A stretch of 64,000 bases of DNA, from contig CANNZV010002520.1 in the NCBI GenBank assembly GCA_947561585.1, positions 1 through 64,000 of the forward strand, read 5' to 3'. Below the pieces are notes generated by a model that saw only the letters and a list, made by a program, of their open reading frames with translations, did no database searches and was not told the DNA's origin. Below are positions 55,801 through 64,000 of the stretch, piece after piece. The position numbers and the translations under genes were made by a program. The stretch comes from Caprella mutica. Lineage: Eukaryota > Arthropoda > Malacostraca > Amphipoda > Caprellidae. Within the stretch, counting starts at the first letter, position 1. Every line of letters starts with the position of its first letter.

Positions 55801-56813
55801 AGTCCTCTTGTGACTCTTGTATATATGTTAAATTAATCAATAACTCTCCATGCTTCATTTCTGTGTATGTAGATGATATTATTGTAGCATGTAAGAACTA
55901 TGATGACCTGACTAAAATCAAGATTGATTTAAGTGCTAAATTTGAGATGAAAGACTTAGGTAAATTATCCTATTTCTTAGGCATAAAAATCGTTCAAGAC
56001 GAAAATAAAATAGCCCTAAATCAATCTTCATTTGTCAACGAGTTATTAGATAGATTTGAATTCAATAATTGCAAACCTATTTCAACCCCTGCTGATGTTA
56101 ATTCACATTTGGAACCAACTACTGATGAGTGTGAACTAGTAGACAAAACTAAATATCAATCAGCTGTAGGTGCCTTACTGTATCTATCTACTAAAACTAG
56201 ACCTGACATAACTTATGCAGTTGGAAATGTCTCTAAATTTTGTTCCAATCCAAACACTAAGCACTGGTCTGCAATTAAGAGAATATTTAGATACCTAAAA
56301 GGCACACCGGATCTTGGCATTACATATGGTAATGAAGATTCTGAGTTGATAGGTTATTCTGATGCCGACTGGGCAGGAAACAGAGTTGATAGGAAAAGTA
56401 CTTCTGGCCAATGCTTTATGTTAAATAATTCCATTATTTCTTGGCGCTCTGTGAAACAGTCATGTGTTGCTTTATCAACAGCTGAAGCTGAATATGTTTC
56501 CCTCTCTGGAGCCTCCCAAGAAGCTGTATTTCTAAATAAATTACTATTAGATTTTAAAGTACCAAATAAGAATCCTATCGTTTTGTTTGAGGATAATCAG
56601 TCAGCTATTTGTATTGCTAAAAATGAAAAAAATCATCCTAGATCGAAACACATTGATATTAAATTTCATTACATTAGAGATCTTGTTGCTTCAAACACAA
56701 TTAAACTTGTGTATTGCCCCAGCGAAACTATGCTCGCTGACATATTCACTAAACCGTTGCCTCTTGATAGATTTACCAAATTAGTTGAATTAATAGGCAT
56801 GAAAAATATATAA
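52899..56813 (+). CDS. Ty1/copia Gag-Pol polyprotein
   Basis: 1304 codons from ATG 52899 (MSSNKLQGIV); an in-frame TTG seven codons upstream is not a likely start. Domains: Gag helical region (about 10-200), zinc knuckle CHFCNKMGHLKKDC (216-229), protease WIIDSGSSSH (D279), integrase zinc module (H413, H418, C447, C450), integrase triad D477 (HTDVCG), D540 (SDNGGEY), E576 (NGLAERFNR), then RT with LDVNSAF and YVDD (990-993), and RNase H (SDADWAGN, and the STAEAEY region). Integrase before RT defines Ty1/copia. Gag and Pol are one frame, so the Gag to Pol ratio must be set by processing or splicing rather than frameshifting. No damage seen. Confidence 0.97.
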   Translation: MSSNKLQGIVPLDGNNYPTWRIQMKMHLLREKLMDFADGSKTVPIDSASTEVKNAYANNYNKALADIVLSISPDQLYLVGQPTDPHAVWTTLQDTFQKNTWANKFRLKKKLYNLKLKSPDLLDFHLKELTEVFQELALLNQVISEEDKVICLLSSLPGPFEVLVTALEAQTDIPNWITVADTLRREAEKLSIKTNNALALSNTQNYAGVNKQSIICHFCNKMGHLKKDCFKFKRSSQTNRTQNQPNVVNVSHIELNHTMYVNDIALCNKYADSNIWIIDSGSSSHMSGDKNLCKDFANISKPINVKVGNGDVLQAISLGNVSVIVNIPGGGSRTCKINDVLYVPNLAFNLLSVSKMTSNNKSIIFENDKCKILNENKELMAEANCVGKLYYLNTLVHKAAVTVDQNEVNFLWHRRLGHIGKDNLTKMIRTKSVNGLDSKLKAIEGVCEHCCNGKMHKIPFSTSIKKNCKPLDLIHTDVCGKITPTSRGNNSYFLTFIDHATRYSWIYVIAHKSDVFQKFLEWKAMVENIYERKIKTLQSDNGGEYTSNKFESYLRNEGIIHQKSIPKTPEQNGLAERFNRTIMEKVRCMLSDSGIDKEFWGEALYTANYLNNRCINSYLVNKTPYEALNRRKPNIGHIKVFGCTGYAHISREERSKLENKATKCLFIGYGTVTKGYKMYDVESKRIFFSRNVTFDESISSKIESPQLSETPTSPLVFHSEDSEPAGPENQPSDDNPPILLPEAQPVPAISPNEDLRRSSRIRRAPIRYGSWEYDHVEDEEEGLLVNGNINIEPRSVSEALNSGSESSKWKHAMERELNAFEKHKVFELVKPTSDLNIIKSKWVFKRKKGSDGRVVSYKARLVAQGFLQRPGIDYDEIFAPVVRFESVRTMLSLAANQKLFVHHLDVNSAFLNGDLKENVYIRQPPGYAIPGKEDLVCKLNKSMYGLKQSPKCWNDALDAYLKSLGFIQSSCDSCIYVKLINNSPCFISVYVDDIIVACKNYDDLTKIKIDLSAKFEMKDLGKLSYFLGIKIVQDENKIALNQSSFVNELLDRFEFNNCKPISTPADVNSHLEPTTDECELVDKTKYQSAVGALLYLSTKTRPDITYAVGNVSKFCSNPNTKHWSAIKRIFRYLKGTPDLGITYGNEDSELIGYSDADWAGNRVDRKSTSGQCFMLNNSIISWRSVKQSCVALSTAEAEYVSLSGASQEAVFLNKLLLDFKVPNKNPIVLFEDNQSAICIAKNEKNHPRSKHIDIKFHYIRDLVASNTIKLVYCPSETMLADIFTKPLPLDRFTKLVELIGMKNI

Positions 56814-56821
56814 TGTCGTGT

Positions 56822-56830
56822 GAGGAGGAG
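56822..56830 (+). other. Copia polypurine tract
   Basis: GAGGAGGAG ends immediately at the 3' LTR, nine bases after the polyprotein stop. Confidence 0.8.
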
Positions 56831-57171
56831 TGTTGAAATTTTAGTTAAATGTATTACACACTCGTTATATATTTAATGTTAACTTCCTGTTAGACTAGCT
56901 CAGCTATATTAAATTACCTATTGTTTCAATAACTATGTATTACTTTTAATGAGAAACGGACATAAAGTCTAAAGTCGATCACACTTCCGTCGAGGGTTAA
57001 ATACCCTGACTGGTAGCTTCTGAAGGCAGTCTGTCTTTAACATTACTCAGAGAGAGATATGATTCACTCATCTCTCTATATAGACTTCTAATTGTATAAC
57101 ATATTTACTCTTTAAAATAAACTCTATGTCTTAACGTTGTTAACCCACTGTTATTTAACCTAATTCTAACA
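56831..57171 (+). repeat. Ty1/copia 3' LTR
   Basis: 341 bp, same as the 5' LTR as far as compared, followed by ATATG. Confidence 0.95.
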
Positions 57172-57219
57172 ATATGGACTTATAGAGTAAATTTTGGCTG
57201 TTTTTTTCAACAGTATCTA

Positions 57220-57522
57220 AAAGTTGAGCGGCGCACCACATTTCAGCGCACTAAAATACGGCGCACCACTGTACCTTCTATTAATGACCTCAATGTGATA
57301 AACTGTTATGTAGTTTGTTGTATCCGCTAGTTTGTTGTTCTGCACACTTCATGATTGTTTACCATTCAGGTACTGTCAGGCGTCACATAAATTTGATACT
57401 ACAATTACCTATCAAATTCACTCCATTTATCATTAATCTGTATTCAAATTACTTATCTAATGGAATGTACAGTGGTGCTCCGTAATCTGGTGCGCCGTAC
57501 TGGTGTGCGCCGCTCAGCTTTC
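57220..57522. mobile_element. MITE with ~70-bp TIRs, motif copy 9 at its centre
   Basis: The left arm (GTTGAGCGGCGCACCACATT ... ATACGGCGCACCACTGTACC, 57222-57287) pairs with the right arm (GTACAGTGGTGCTCCGTAAT ... GGTGTGCGCCGCTCAGC, 57469-57518). The centre holds the TAGTTTGTTGTA motif (57308-57370). No coding capacity. Confidence 0.8.
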
Positions 57523-59560
57523 AGAAACGTATCAGTTTATATCTGTTTTTTCAGCTTTTTTCAAATTTCAAACCAAATACAGTCTGGTTGAGTGGTATGC
57601 AGACTGGGTGAGAGATAATGTTTATAAGTTTGGCAAAAAAGTCACCAGTTTAGGAGAGAAAAATTCAGAAAATGAAACCAGGACTCCAGTTTGTATTTCC
57701 ACCGACTTGTCGATTGTCGTCGGAATTTTTTACACTAGTATAAATATTCTAGCAAAGTTGGTGGATTTTTAGCTATTTATTCCTATGTTATGTTACCATT
57801 AATTTTCAGTGGCGGAATTGACAAAATGTCGGTAAATTGGCCTAATTTTATGGTGGATTTTGTCAGTTTTTTGATAAAGTCAGTGGGATGATTCTGTGCT
57901 TCAAATACAGACTGGAGCCAGGTCACCACATTTAAGTCCTTTTAATAGGCACTGTCTATTTTGCGGAATGGCGGAATACTGCGGAGTGAACTAACAATGC
58001 GGAACAGAAACTACTACGAGTTATGAAATGACTCGCACACTATACTACGAGGCTACGAGCCAGGTAGTAAAGCGTGTCCAACTCGCCAATATATTGGCGA
58101 GTTTGTGAAGGGAATTTTGAGCTCTCCAATGTTGATTGGCGAGTTTAATCTAATTTTCTCCTATGCTGTGATGTTATTTTGGAGAGGATTAATGCAATTA
58201 TAATAATTTTTGAGAGAAATTTAGCTCTATGTGGACCAGACTGGGGAAATTGGTAAACTGTTCTCCAATAAATTCTCTCTTATGGCTTTTGTTCTCTTTA
58301 AAATCCATGTAAACATAGGAGGAAATTTGAGATTGTTTACACAGAATAAGTAATAAATGTCCCATGTTCTGCTGACTGGCCAGTCTGTATTTGGTGCAAA
58401 AAATTCCACTGACTTTTTGAAAAAGCTGAAAAAATCCACCATAAATTTCCAGTAATTTGGCTGGCCGCCGCTGATCCACCAACATTTTACCAATTTTTCC
58501 ACCGAAAATTAATGGTAACATAGGAATAAATAGCTAAAAATCCACCGACATTGCCAGAATATTATTTTCAATGGAAAAAATCCCACCGACAAGTCGGTGG
58601 AATTTACCATGAAATACAGTCTGGCAGACTGGTATTTGGACAGAGCTGGAGACTGGTAAGATTAAAATCCATACTATTTTACTTGGACTACGAGGTGCGG
58701 AATGACTCTCACAGGATACTACGACTCGAGTTGCAGAATTACTTTCACGAGATATAAAAGCTTGTGGAACGACTCAAAAGATATAAAAGCTTGCTGAACA
58801 ACTCTCACGAGAGATAAAAGCTTGCGATGATGCGACTCCTCCGACTCCGCAACCCTGATTGTAACATAGGAAGAAATTAGGAAATCCTCACCAATTTTTT
58901 ATTTTCCACTCTCCAGGAATCAAAAATCCTCACCAATTAATTGGATAGGATTTCCACACTCTGTAACTTGGAAAGTGTTCTGGAAGAATGTGCGTTTGCT
59001 GTGGGTGCTAATCCATATTTCAAAGTATGGCACAAAAGTCGCCAATATTGTGACCAGACTGTAATTCATGGCAAATTCTACCCACTTGTCAGTGTAATTT
59101 TTTTCACCTTTTAAAAAATATTCTAGCAAAGTCGGTAGATATGGCATTGCAAGCCATTTGAATGATAAGAGTACCTATGAGAGTAAATTTGGCCCTTTAA
59201 ATCTGTAATGGTCGATGAAGAGATATATTAAATTATTTCTAATGTTAATGAGAATTTTTGGTCATTTTGGAGACAATTTTTTTCTTTTTGAGAGTGCTTG
59301 TATTTAAATGTAGCTAAATTGCATCCCCCAACATGTCATTGGAGTTTTTCTTTGGTGATAATTATTCCAGCAAAATTGTTGGATTTTTTTTTGTATTTAT
59401 TCTCTGTTAGCTACCATTATTTTCGGCTGGAAAATATTTTGTTTCATCAGATGAATCATTAAAAATTCTGTTGGATTTTTTCAGCTTTTTATGAAAGAAA
59501 TAGAGACAAACTTCGACGCTAGCTTCTTCTAGAGCGTCAATATAAAAAATTAAAAATAGA
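57523..59560. repeat. Mosaic of short dispersed repeats
   Basis: Variants of TATTCTAGCAAAGTTGGTGG / TAGCTATTTATTCCTATGTT and AAATACAGTCTGG words occur in both orientations (57744, 58503 inverted, 59117, 59356), along with CTACGAG/CTCACGAGAT words (58020, 58690-58830) and AACTCGCCAATATATTGGCG (58081). The pieces look like several decayed foldback elements. No credible coding frame. Confidence 0.5.
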
Positions 59561-59607
59561 GATTATAATTCTCTTAACAGATTACATTGACAGCTTTCAA
59601 CAACAGG

Positions 59608-60635
59608 ATGTCTGATGACGATGTATTTGTTGCTGACAATATTGTCAAAAAGAGAAAGGTATGTGATATTTATTCCAAAATCCAAATGAATAAGTAAAAG
59701 TAGTGGAGTCTTAGAAAAGAAAACTATATACAATTTATCTGATGTCAAATTATAATAAAAGAGGCCCTATTTGCATTATATACTTGTTCTTGTTTTTAAT
59801 AAAACTTCTGTGTATTTCCAGGGGAAAATCCAGTACTTGGTAGAATGGCTTGGGTATCCTATCGAGTGAGTAAATTGACAGGATTGAATAACAAGAACAG
59901 TCTGAATTCTTATTTTAGAACTTTTCCATTAAAAAATCATGTCCAATATATTATTTCAACTGCTTCTTTGGGAGTATTTATTTATTGAATGATATGTAGC
60001 TATTTATCATTTCAGTGCTAGTACATGGGAACCAACATGGAACATCTTCGACAAGAGTTTGATTGCAGACTACAATTAAAGGTAAATAACTATTTATCAA
60101 CTTCACATTACTTGATAGTTAGCTCTTTTTTATATATAGGTTATCACTTGTCATCAACTATTCTTTAAGGAATATTGTCATAGTAATTTTGTTTAAAGTT
60201 GTCTAAGTAAATTAGTGTGTAAAAGAGCATTTCATATTCATTCAGAGTATTAGCTAGCTAATAGCTACTTGAGTTATTTTGTCCTTCATATAGTATATAG
60301 TTATATACTCTACCTGACATAAAATTTTCTTCCCTTCATTATTATTGCCAGGATTTTGGACAAGAGCAGTTCTTCTCTTGCCCGCGAAACAAAGACCACT
60401 GTAGCTGATGTTAGTCAACCTTCAAATATGGAGGTCATGGAACACCCCACCAATTCTACAGATGATGATGAAGGCAGACAGCACAGAGATGGAGTAGCTG
60501 CAGTGCCCTACAGGGGTGATGTAGCAACGACTCCCATCACACTGAAGTTTGGTAAACCAGAAGGAGAGCCAGTCAAGATAAAAGATTTTGTTTACAAATT
60601 AAAAGCTCCTGTAGCTAATGGTACTTCTTACTCAG
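59608..60635 (+). pseudogene. Chromodomain exons (Polycomb/CBX-like), one in-frame stop
   Basis: Exon 1 59608-59658 (MSDDDVFVADNIVKKRK), exon 2 59822-59865 (GKIQYLVEWLGYPI), exon 3 60016-60081 (ASTWEPTWNIFDKSLIADYN), exon 4 60352-60635, all with GT-AG junctions in agreeing phases. Exons 1-3 make a complete chromodomain with the aromatic residues that bind methyl-lysine in relatives (F7, W25, W34 counted along the spliced product). TAA at 60077-60079 stops the frame right after the domain, yet the next exon continues in phase (RILDKSSSSLARETKTTVAD), so the stop interrupts an older longer frame. Alternatively a 52-residue chromodomain-only protein is made. Exon 4 ends in an unrecognised KFGKPEGEPVKIKDFVYKL region. 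Confidence 0.7.
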
Positions 60636-61893
60636 GTAAATTGACTTCACAATTGTGTTGGCTAATTATAGATTAAGTCATTAAAACTGTATGATTTTAC
60701 TTGTGTTTAATCTAAACATCATAATTATTTACTTCAATTTTAATATCTCGAAATATTTTTCTAACTTGAAATTAACAATTTATTGCATGATTGCTTATGT
60801 TCATAGTGATAGTTTATAATTCTCTCTATTGGCGACTGTAAATTATCTCTTATTTAACAGGACTTTGTTACTGCAAATTAAACAATATTTCAATACTATT
60901 GATAATATTCTCAAAACAAACCGTTATTTTCCATCTCGCTTATGTTTCATGTCGGGTGGACTTGTACATTTTATTATTAATTGATTCATATTTATTTATA
61001 GCTACATTGAATCATACTCCTTTAATAAAGGATTGGCTAAATATCTAAAATAATTGATTGAAAATTAAGTTCTGCCATAAATAAAAGTAAGAATTTAATC
61101 AAATATATATACAAGAGCTACTTATTTCATGTAGCTATTTCACTAATTCTCATATGATTAGGTAAAAAATATTTATTTTATTTAATTCAAAAATTGCTCT
61201 GAAGATATATAGCTAGCTATAGATACTTGAAATTTTATGATTTTTTTTATGGCAGACTCTTCTAATAGCTAGCTAATGAACTTCTTGTAGTTAGAATAAC
61301 TTTAGTTAATTATATGCATGCTATTTTATAGTGCTTCCCTTTAAAATTGCTATTGATTCTCTTTTTTAAAATTGCATGACTACTTTTAACATTACAGTTT
61401 TGAGAGTTGATGAAATAGGACTGTAACTGGCAAGACGAGTATTATTCATCATAATATTTTAATTTAAATTAAAAAGAAATCACATAAATTGAATGAATAT
61501 CAAATCGGTAGGTAACTTATAGGTAATAGAGCTATTTCAACAAACTCTAATTTTCAGAATCTATAAACTTAAGTTTGTTCCACTAATTCATCCACCTCTC
61601 TTCCCTGTCTTAAACAAATTTGCATAATTTATATTGTTCTATAAAGCTATTCTTCTCTGGTTATTCCCTTTTTTGTGGTCTGTTGCTGTTGGTATATTCT
61701 TTTTTTCTCTCTAATGTAGTAGCTATATAATTGCATTATCTTAAGAGTTTATTACCTTTATTTATTCTTCTACCTATTTTGTTAAAAAATGTGAATTTAT
61801 ATTAAAATTGTTAATGGCACCAATCTAATAGTAGGTAATCCGATAATTTAATTTACATCAATACCTGATATTTTTTTTACTCTTTCTACTCAG
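60636..61893. other. Probable intron 4 of the chromodomain gene
   Basis: About 1.26 kb, AT-rich, no frame. Ends in a long pyrimidine tract and CTACTCAGCAGCAAG with three alternative AGs; only the last (exon start 61901) keeps the frame from exon 4. Confidence 0.4.
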
Positions 61894-62663
61894 CAGCAAG
61901 CTGATAATGAAAGCACAATTGCCTTGGAGCAGACACGACCTGAGAATTCGGTCACTGGTAAGTTACTACCATAAACACTGTTCATATTTAATAGCTTTTT
62001 AGTTTATCTAGGTAGCTATACTATTTATTAAATAAAATTGAATTGTTTGATTTTTCATCAGGGTAGATAGTAATTTAAATCTAAATAGCTATCTACTTTA
62101 TTTTAACTTTGATGTACCGATATTTACAGGAGATGCTGAAACCATCCTCGTCTTCCCAGAACCATCTTCAAGTGATTTAAATGTAGGTATAAAGCTAGTT
62201 TGCTACTTATTTAACTATGCATTATAAGTTCTTAGTTTGCTACCTATAATATATATTGAGTATTTAACTCAATAGAAACACTATTATCCTCTCATAATAG
62301 TACTAGCGTCATGTATTCATTAATTAATGGATTCCATTAATTAAGAGTAGTAGAGAGCTACATAAACGAAAACTGTAAAGTTAAATTAATCATTTCTAGT
62401 TTCAGAAAGTTGTTAGCAAGAGGAAAAGATATTCTCACATGTGTAAAGAATGCGTTCCTCCAAAACAACTTTGTGACTTACGACGGCATCTTAATGAATT
62501 TCACAAGCTTCCTTTAATGGAAGTCAACTCTATTATGAGTGAGGACAGAGGAGATCCAGAGAAAAATGCAAAAAGAACTCTCACATCTTGCAGCGTCGAA
62601 GGCTGTGGCCACAGGGTTGTTAGTATGAAACAACTTATAGATAAATTTCATAGTAAACTTTAA
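61894..62663 (+). pseudogene. Downstream exons: linker and C2H2-like zinc fingers
   Basis: Exon 5 61894-61957 (QQADNESTIALEQTRPENSV), exon 6 62130-62182 (GDAETILVFPEPSSSDLN), exon 7 from 62406 to the TAA at 62661-62663. Phases between 5, 6 and 7 agree. Exon 7 begins KVVSKRKRYSHM and has a C-x2-C-x11-H-x4-H finger (CKECVPPKQLCDLRRHLNEF, H) and a second Cys/His set (CSVEGCGH ... KFH). After the stop the sequence keeps coding-like composition into the recombinase region. Likely part of the same transcription unit as the chromodomain, and DNA-binding by family inference. Confidence 0.5.
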
Positions 62664-62853
62664 GAAAAGAAATCAACTAAAACAGTTTCCCTGACAAACG
62701 ACCTTAAACAAGAAAAAAAATAGAAATACCGTATTACAGGAAGATTCTTCCTAAAGAATTCTATAGTACAGGTTGTGTCATAAATTCATCTGCTTCCACT
62801 AATGATGAACATGATGAATTTTTGACTCCATCAGTTGATGAAGGGAATTCTTC

Positions 62854-63975
62854 TTGGTAAGATTCCAATCCTGTAAAAAGCCAAGATTAAACATCACCTC
62901 TGAAGATCAACAGACTGAGTCTCTTTTACCGAATTCTCCAGAGACATCAGCCCATATAAATTCTTCTTTCAGAATTAAAGTAATTGAATCCTTTTATGCC
63001 ATGGCTGAGTATTTTAAAGGCTTTGAAGGTGGTAATAAAGAACTGAAAGCTGTGGCCCAAAGAAGAATGCAAGTCTTAAATTTAATTGATGCTTCTAACT
63101 TTCAAACGATGGATCAGTTTTTAGATTCAAAAGCATTCTGGCCTATCGTGCACGATAGTGTCAATCAAGGTATATGGAAGGCCGACATCGGAGGATTTTA
63201 TCTTACATCACTCAAATGGTTTTATGAATTTTTGAGAATACAAACTCTCTGTCCTTATCATGTGATAACTTGAATACATTAACTGTTCTTTCTTCTAAAA
63301 CAAATGTGTGGAAAAGGCGCTGTTTAAGCTAAGCCAGAAACAACGAATGGATAAAAGGACTCGGATTCTCAGAAAATACATAATAAAGATGCTATAAAGA
63401 AAGTGTTCACCCCAGAAACTTACAAGACTGTATCCACTGTTATGAACTCTGCTCAATTTCACGATAGAGATTATAAGCGATCATGTTTGCAGTATACAAT
63501 GGTATTGCGATAAATTATTACTGTGATAGCTATCAGAACGGGGAAGAGGGCAGGGGTACTTGGCAGCTTGCAAGTTACAGATTGGGCAAATAGAACAGAA
63601 ATAGAAGAGCAAATAATTGTAAAAATCAAAGACCACTGAACTGCTGGCTGTTATGGAGCAGCAGTTGTGCCTTTGACTCGTATTCAAGCAAAGTAGGTTT
63701 CAATTTATTTTGAAAAAATCAGACCATCTGTAGCACCTAAGAATGGTGATGAAAAATATCTCTTCATCAAGTATTCTGGAACTAAATTATCATCCTGTGA
63801 TGCCAAAAATGCTATTGACTTTGTTTGGGAGAAGTCGGGTCTGGGAACAACGACATTCAATCTCTTCCATAAGAGTTTAGTCACTTCAGTCTATGACAAT
63901 AGACCTGAACAGAAGGAAAATCTGTCAGATCTGACGGACCGTTCCTCTTCCACTGCACAAAACCATTTCAGGTAG
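62854..63975 (+). pseudogene. Tyrosine recombinase (Crypton-like), decayed
   Basis: One reading frame carries the similarity throughout: an N-terminal helical region (FRIKVIESFYAMAEYFKGFE ... FWPIVHDSVNQGIWKADIGG, to 63270), then YKRSCLQYTMVLR / AIRTGKRAGVLGSLQVTDW (63475-63590), holding the catalytic-Arg-type RTGxR motif, then YLFIKYSGTKLSSCD and FHKSLVTSVYDNRPEQKENL (63757-63930), and STAQNHF in place of the usual TA..Y(Y) end. Internal stops lie at 63271, 63280, 63325, 63352, 63511, 63637 and 63694, and the frame ends at TAG 63973. The usual C-terminal tyrosine is not visible. Identification is by motif memory of Crypton-type recombinases. Confidence 0.6.
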
Positions 63976-64000
63976 CTATTCACGATGAGATAAATTTTAT

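Larger units (their letters stand above)
51880..57171 (+). mobile_element. Ty1/copia LTR retrotransposon, intact
   Basis: Complete 5.3-kb element. It has two 341-bp LTRs (TGTTGAAATT...TTCTAACA), target duplication ATATG (51875-51879 and 57172-57176), a primer site GGTTATGGGCCCAG complementary to the anticodon arm of initiator tRNA-Met (as in copia elements that use a half tRNA), and a polypurine tract GAGGAGGAG directly before the 3' LTR. It has one uninterrupted polyprotein. The pair with 18524-23791 shows recent activity. This copy has all the parts expected of an autonomous, possibly active element. Confidence 0.97.

Overview
The window is nuclear DNA from a metazoan, most likely an aquatic invertebrate. 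It is AT-rich and intron-bearing. It carries Ty3/gypsy and Ty1/copia retrotransposons, a hAT DNA transposon, foldback MITEs, a decayed tyrosine recombinase, a chromodomain gene and an immune-type HEPN-NACHT gene, and a very large share is minisatellite. The phylum cannot be fixed from sequence alone. A crustacean or other repeat-rich marine invertebrate is my guess, not a result. No bacterial operon, CRISPR array, rRNA or tRNA was recognised. Many long open frames (for example across 23.8-26.1, 28.5-31.5 and 31.6-32.7 kb) are only tandem repeats read in frame and are not annotated as genes.

Layout. 0-13.7 kb: no convincing gene. It holds a 24-bp minisatellite (1-790), a dispersed repeat with two CRE palindromes (1041-1600), a chain of foldback/TIR elements (2361-2770, 3307-3651 with a TA duplication, 4884-5154, 5454-6214, 6338-6826, 9976-10374) and minisatellites of 15-16, 20 and 32 bp. 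13.7-26.1 kb: one 16-bp minisatellite into which two LTR retrotransposons inserted on the minus strand. The Ty3/gypsy element (13862-18496) has 236-bp LTRs, a 5-bp duplication and a U UUU UUA frameshift site. The Ty1/copia element (18524-23791) is broken by one stop and one frameshift. 26.2-39.4 kb: a minus-strand multi-exon HEPN-NACHT gene (start 39391; four phase-compatible exons down to 32986, possibly more to 27.2 kb), with introns filled by separate minisatellites (71-, 15-, 15-, 27- and 28-bp units). 39.5-46.6 kb: a 17-bp minisatellite of about 2.6 kb flanked by inverted arms, a second copy of the 1041-1600 repeat, further minisatellites, a foldback element and an element rich in AGGTCA motifs.

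47.4-50.7 kb: a hAT transposon with 8-bp duplication TAACCTGT, whose spliced transposase has two in-frame stops. 50.65-51.05 kb: the 3' end of a LINE ORF2. 51.9-57.2 kb: an intact Ty1/copia element on the plus strand (341-bp LTRs, duplication ATATG, one 1304-aa polyprotein), nearly identical to the broken copy at 18.5-23.8 kb. 57.2-59.6 kb: a long-TIR MITE and a mosaic of short repeats. 59.6-64.0 kb: exons encoding a Polycomb-like chromodomain, then C2H2-like zinc fingers, then a tyrosine-recombinase (Crypton-like) core, all on the plus strand and interrupted by stops. This may be one chromodomain-bearing recombinase element.

How the parts relate: recent retrotransposition is shown by equal-length LTRs and target duplications. 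The tandem arrays sit in introns, beside MITEs, or serve as retrotransposon insertion targets. A short motif (two near-identical TAGTTTGTTGTA blocks) occurs about nine times, often as inverted pairs inside other foldback elements, and I do not recognise it.
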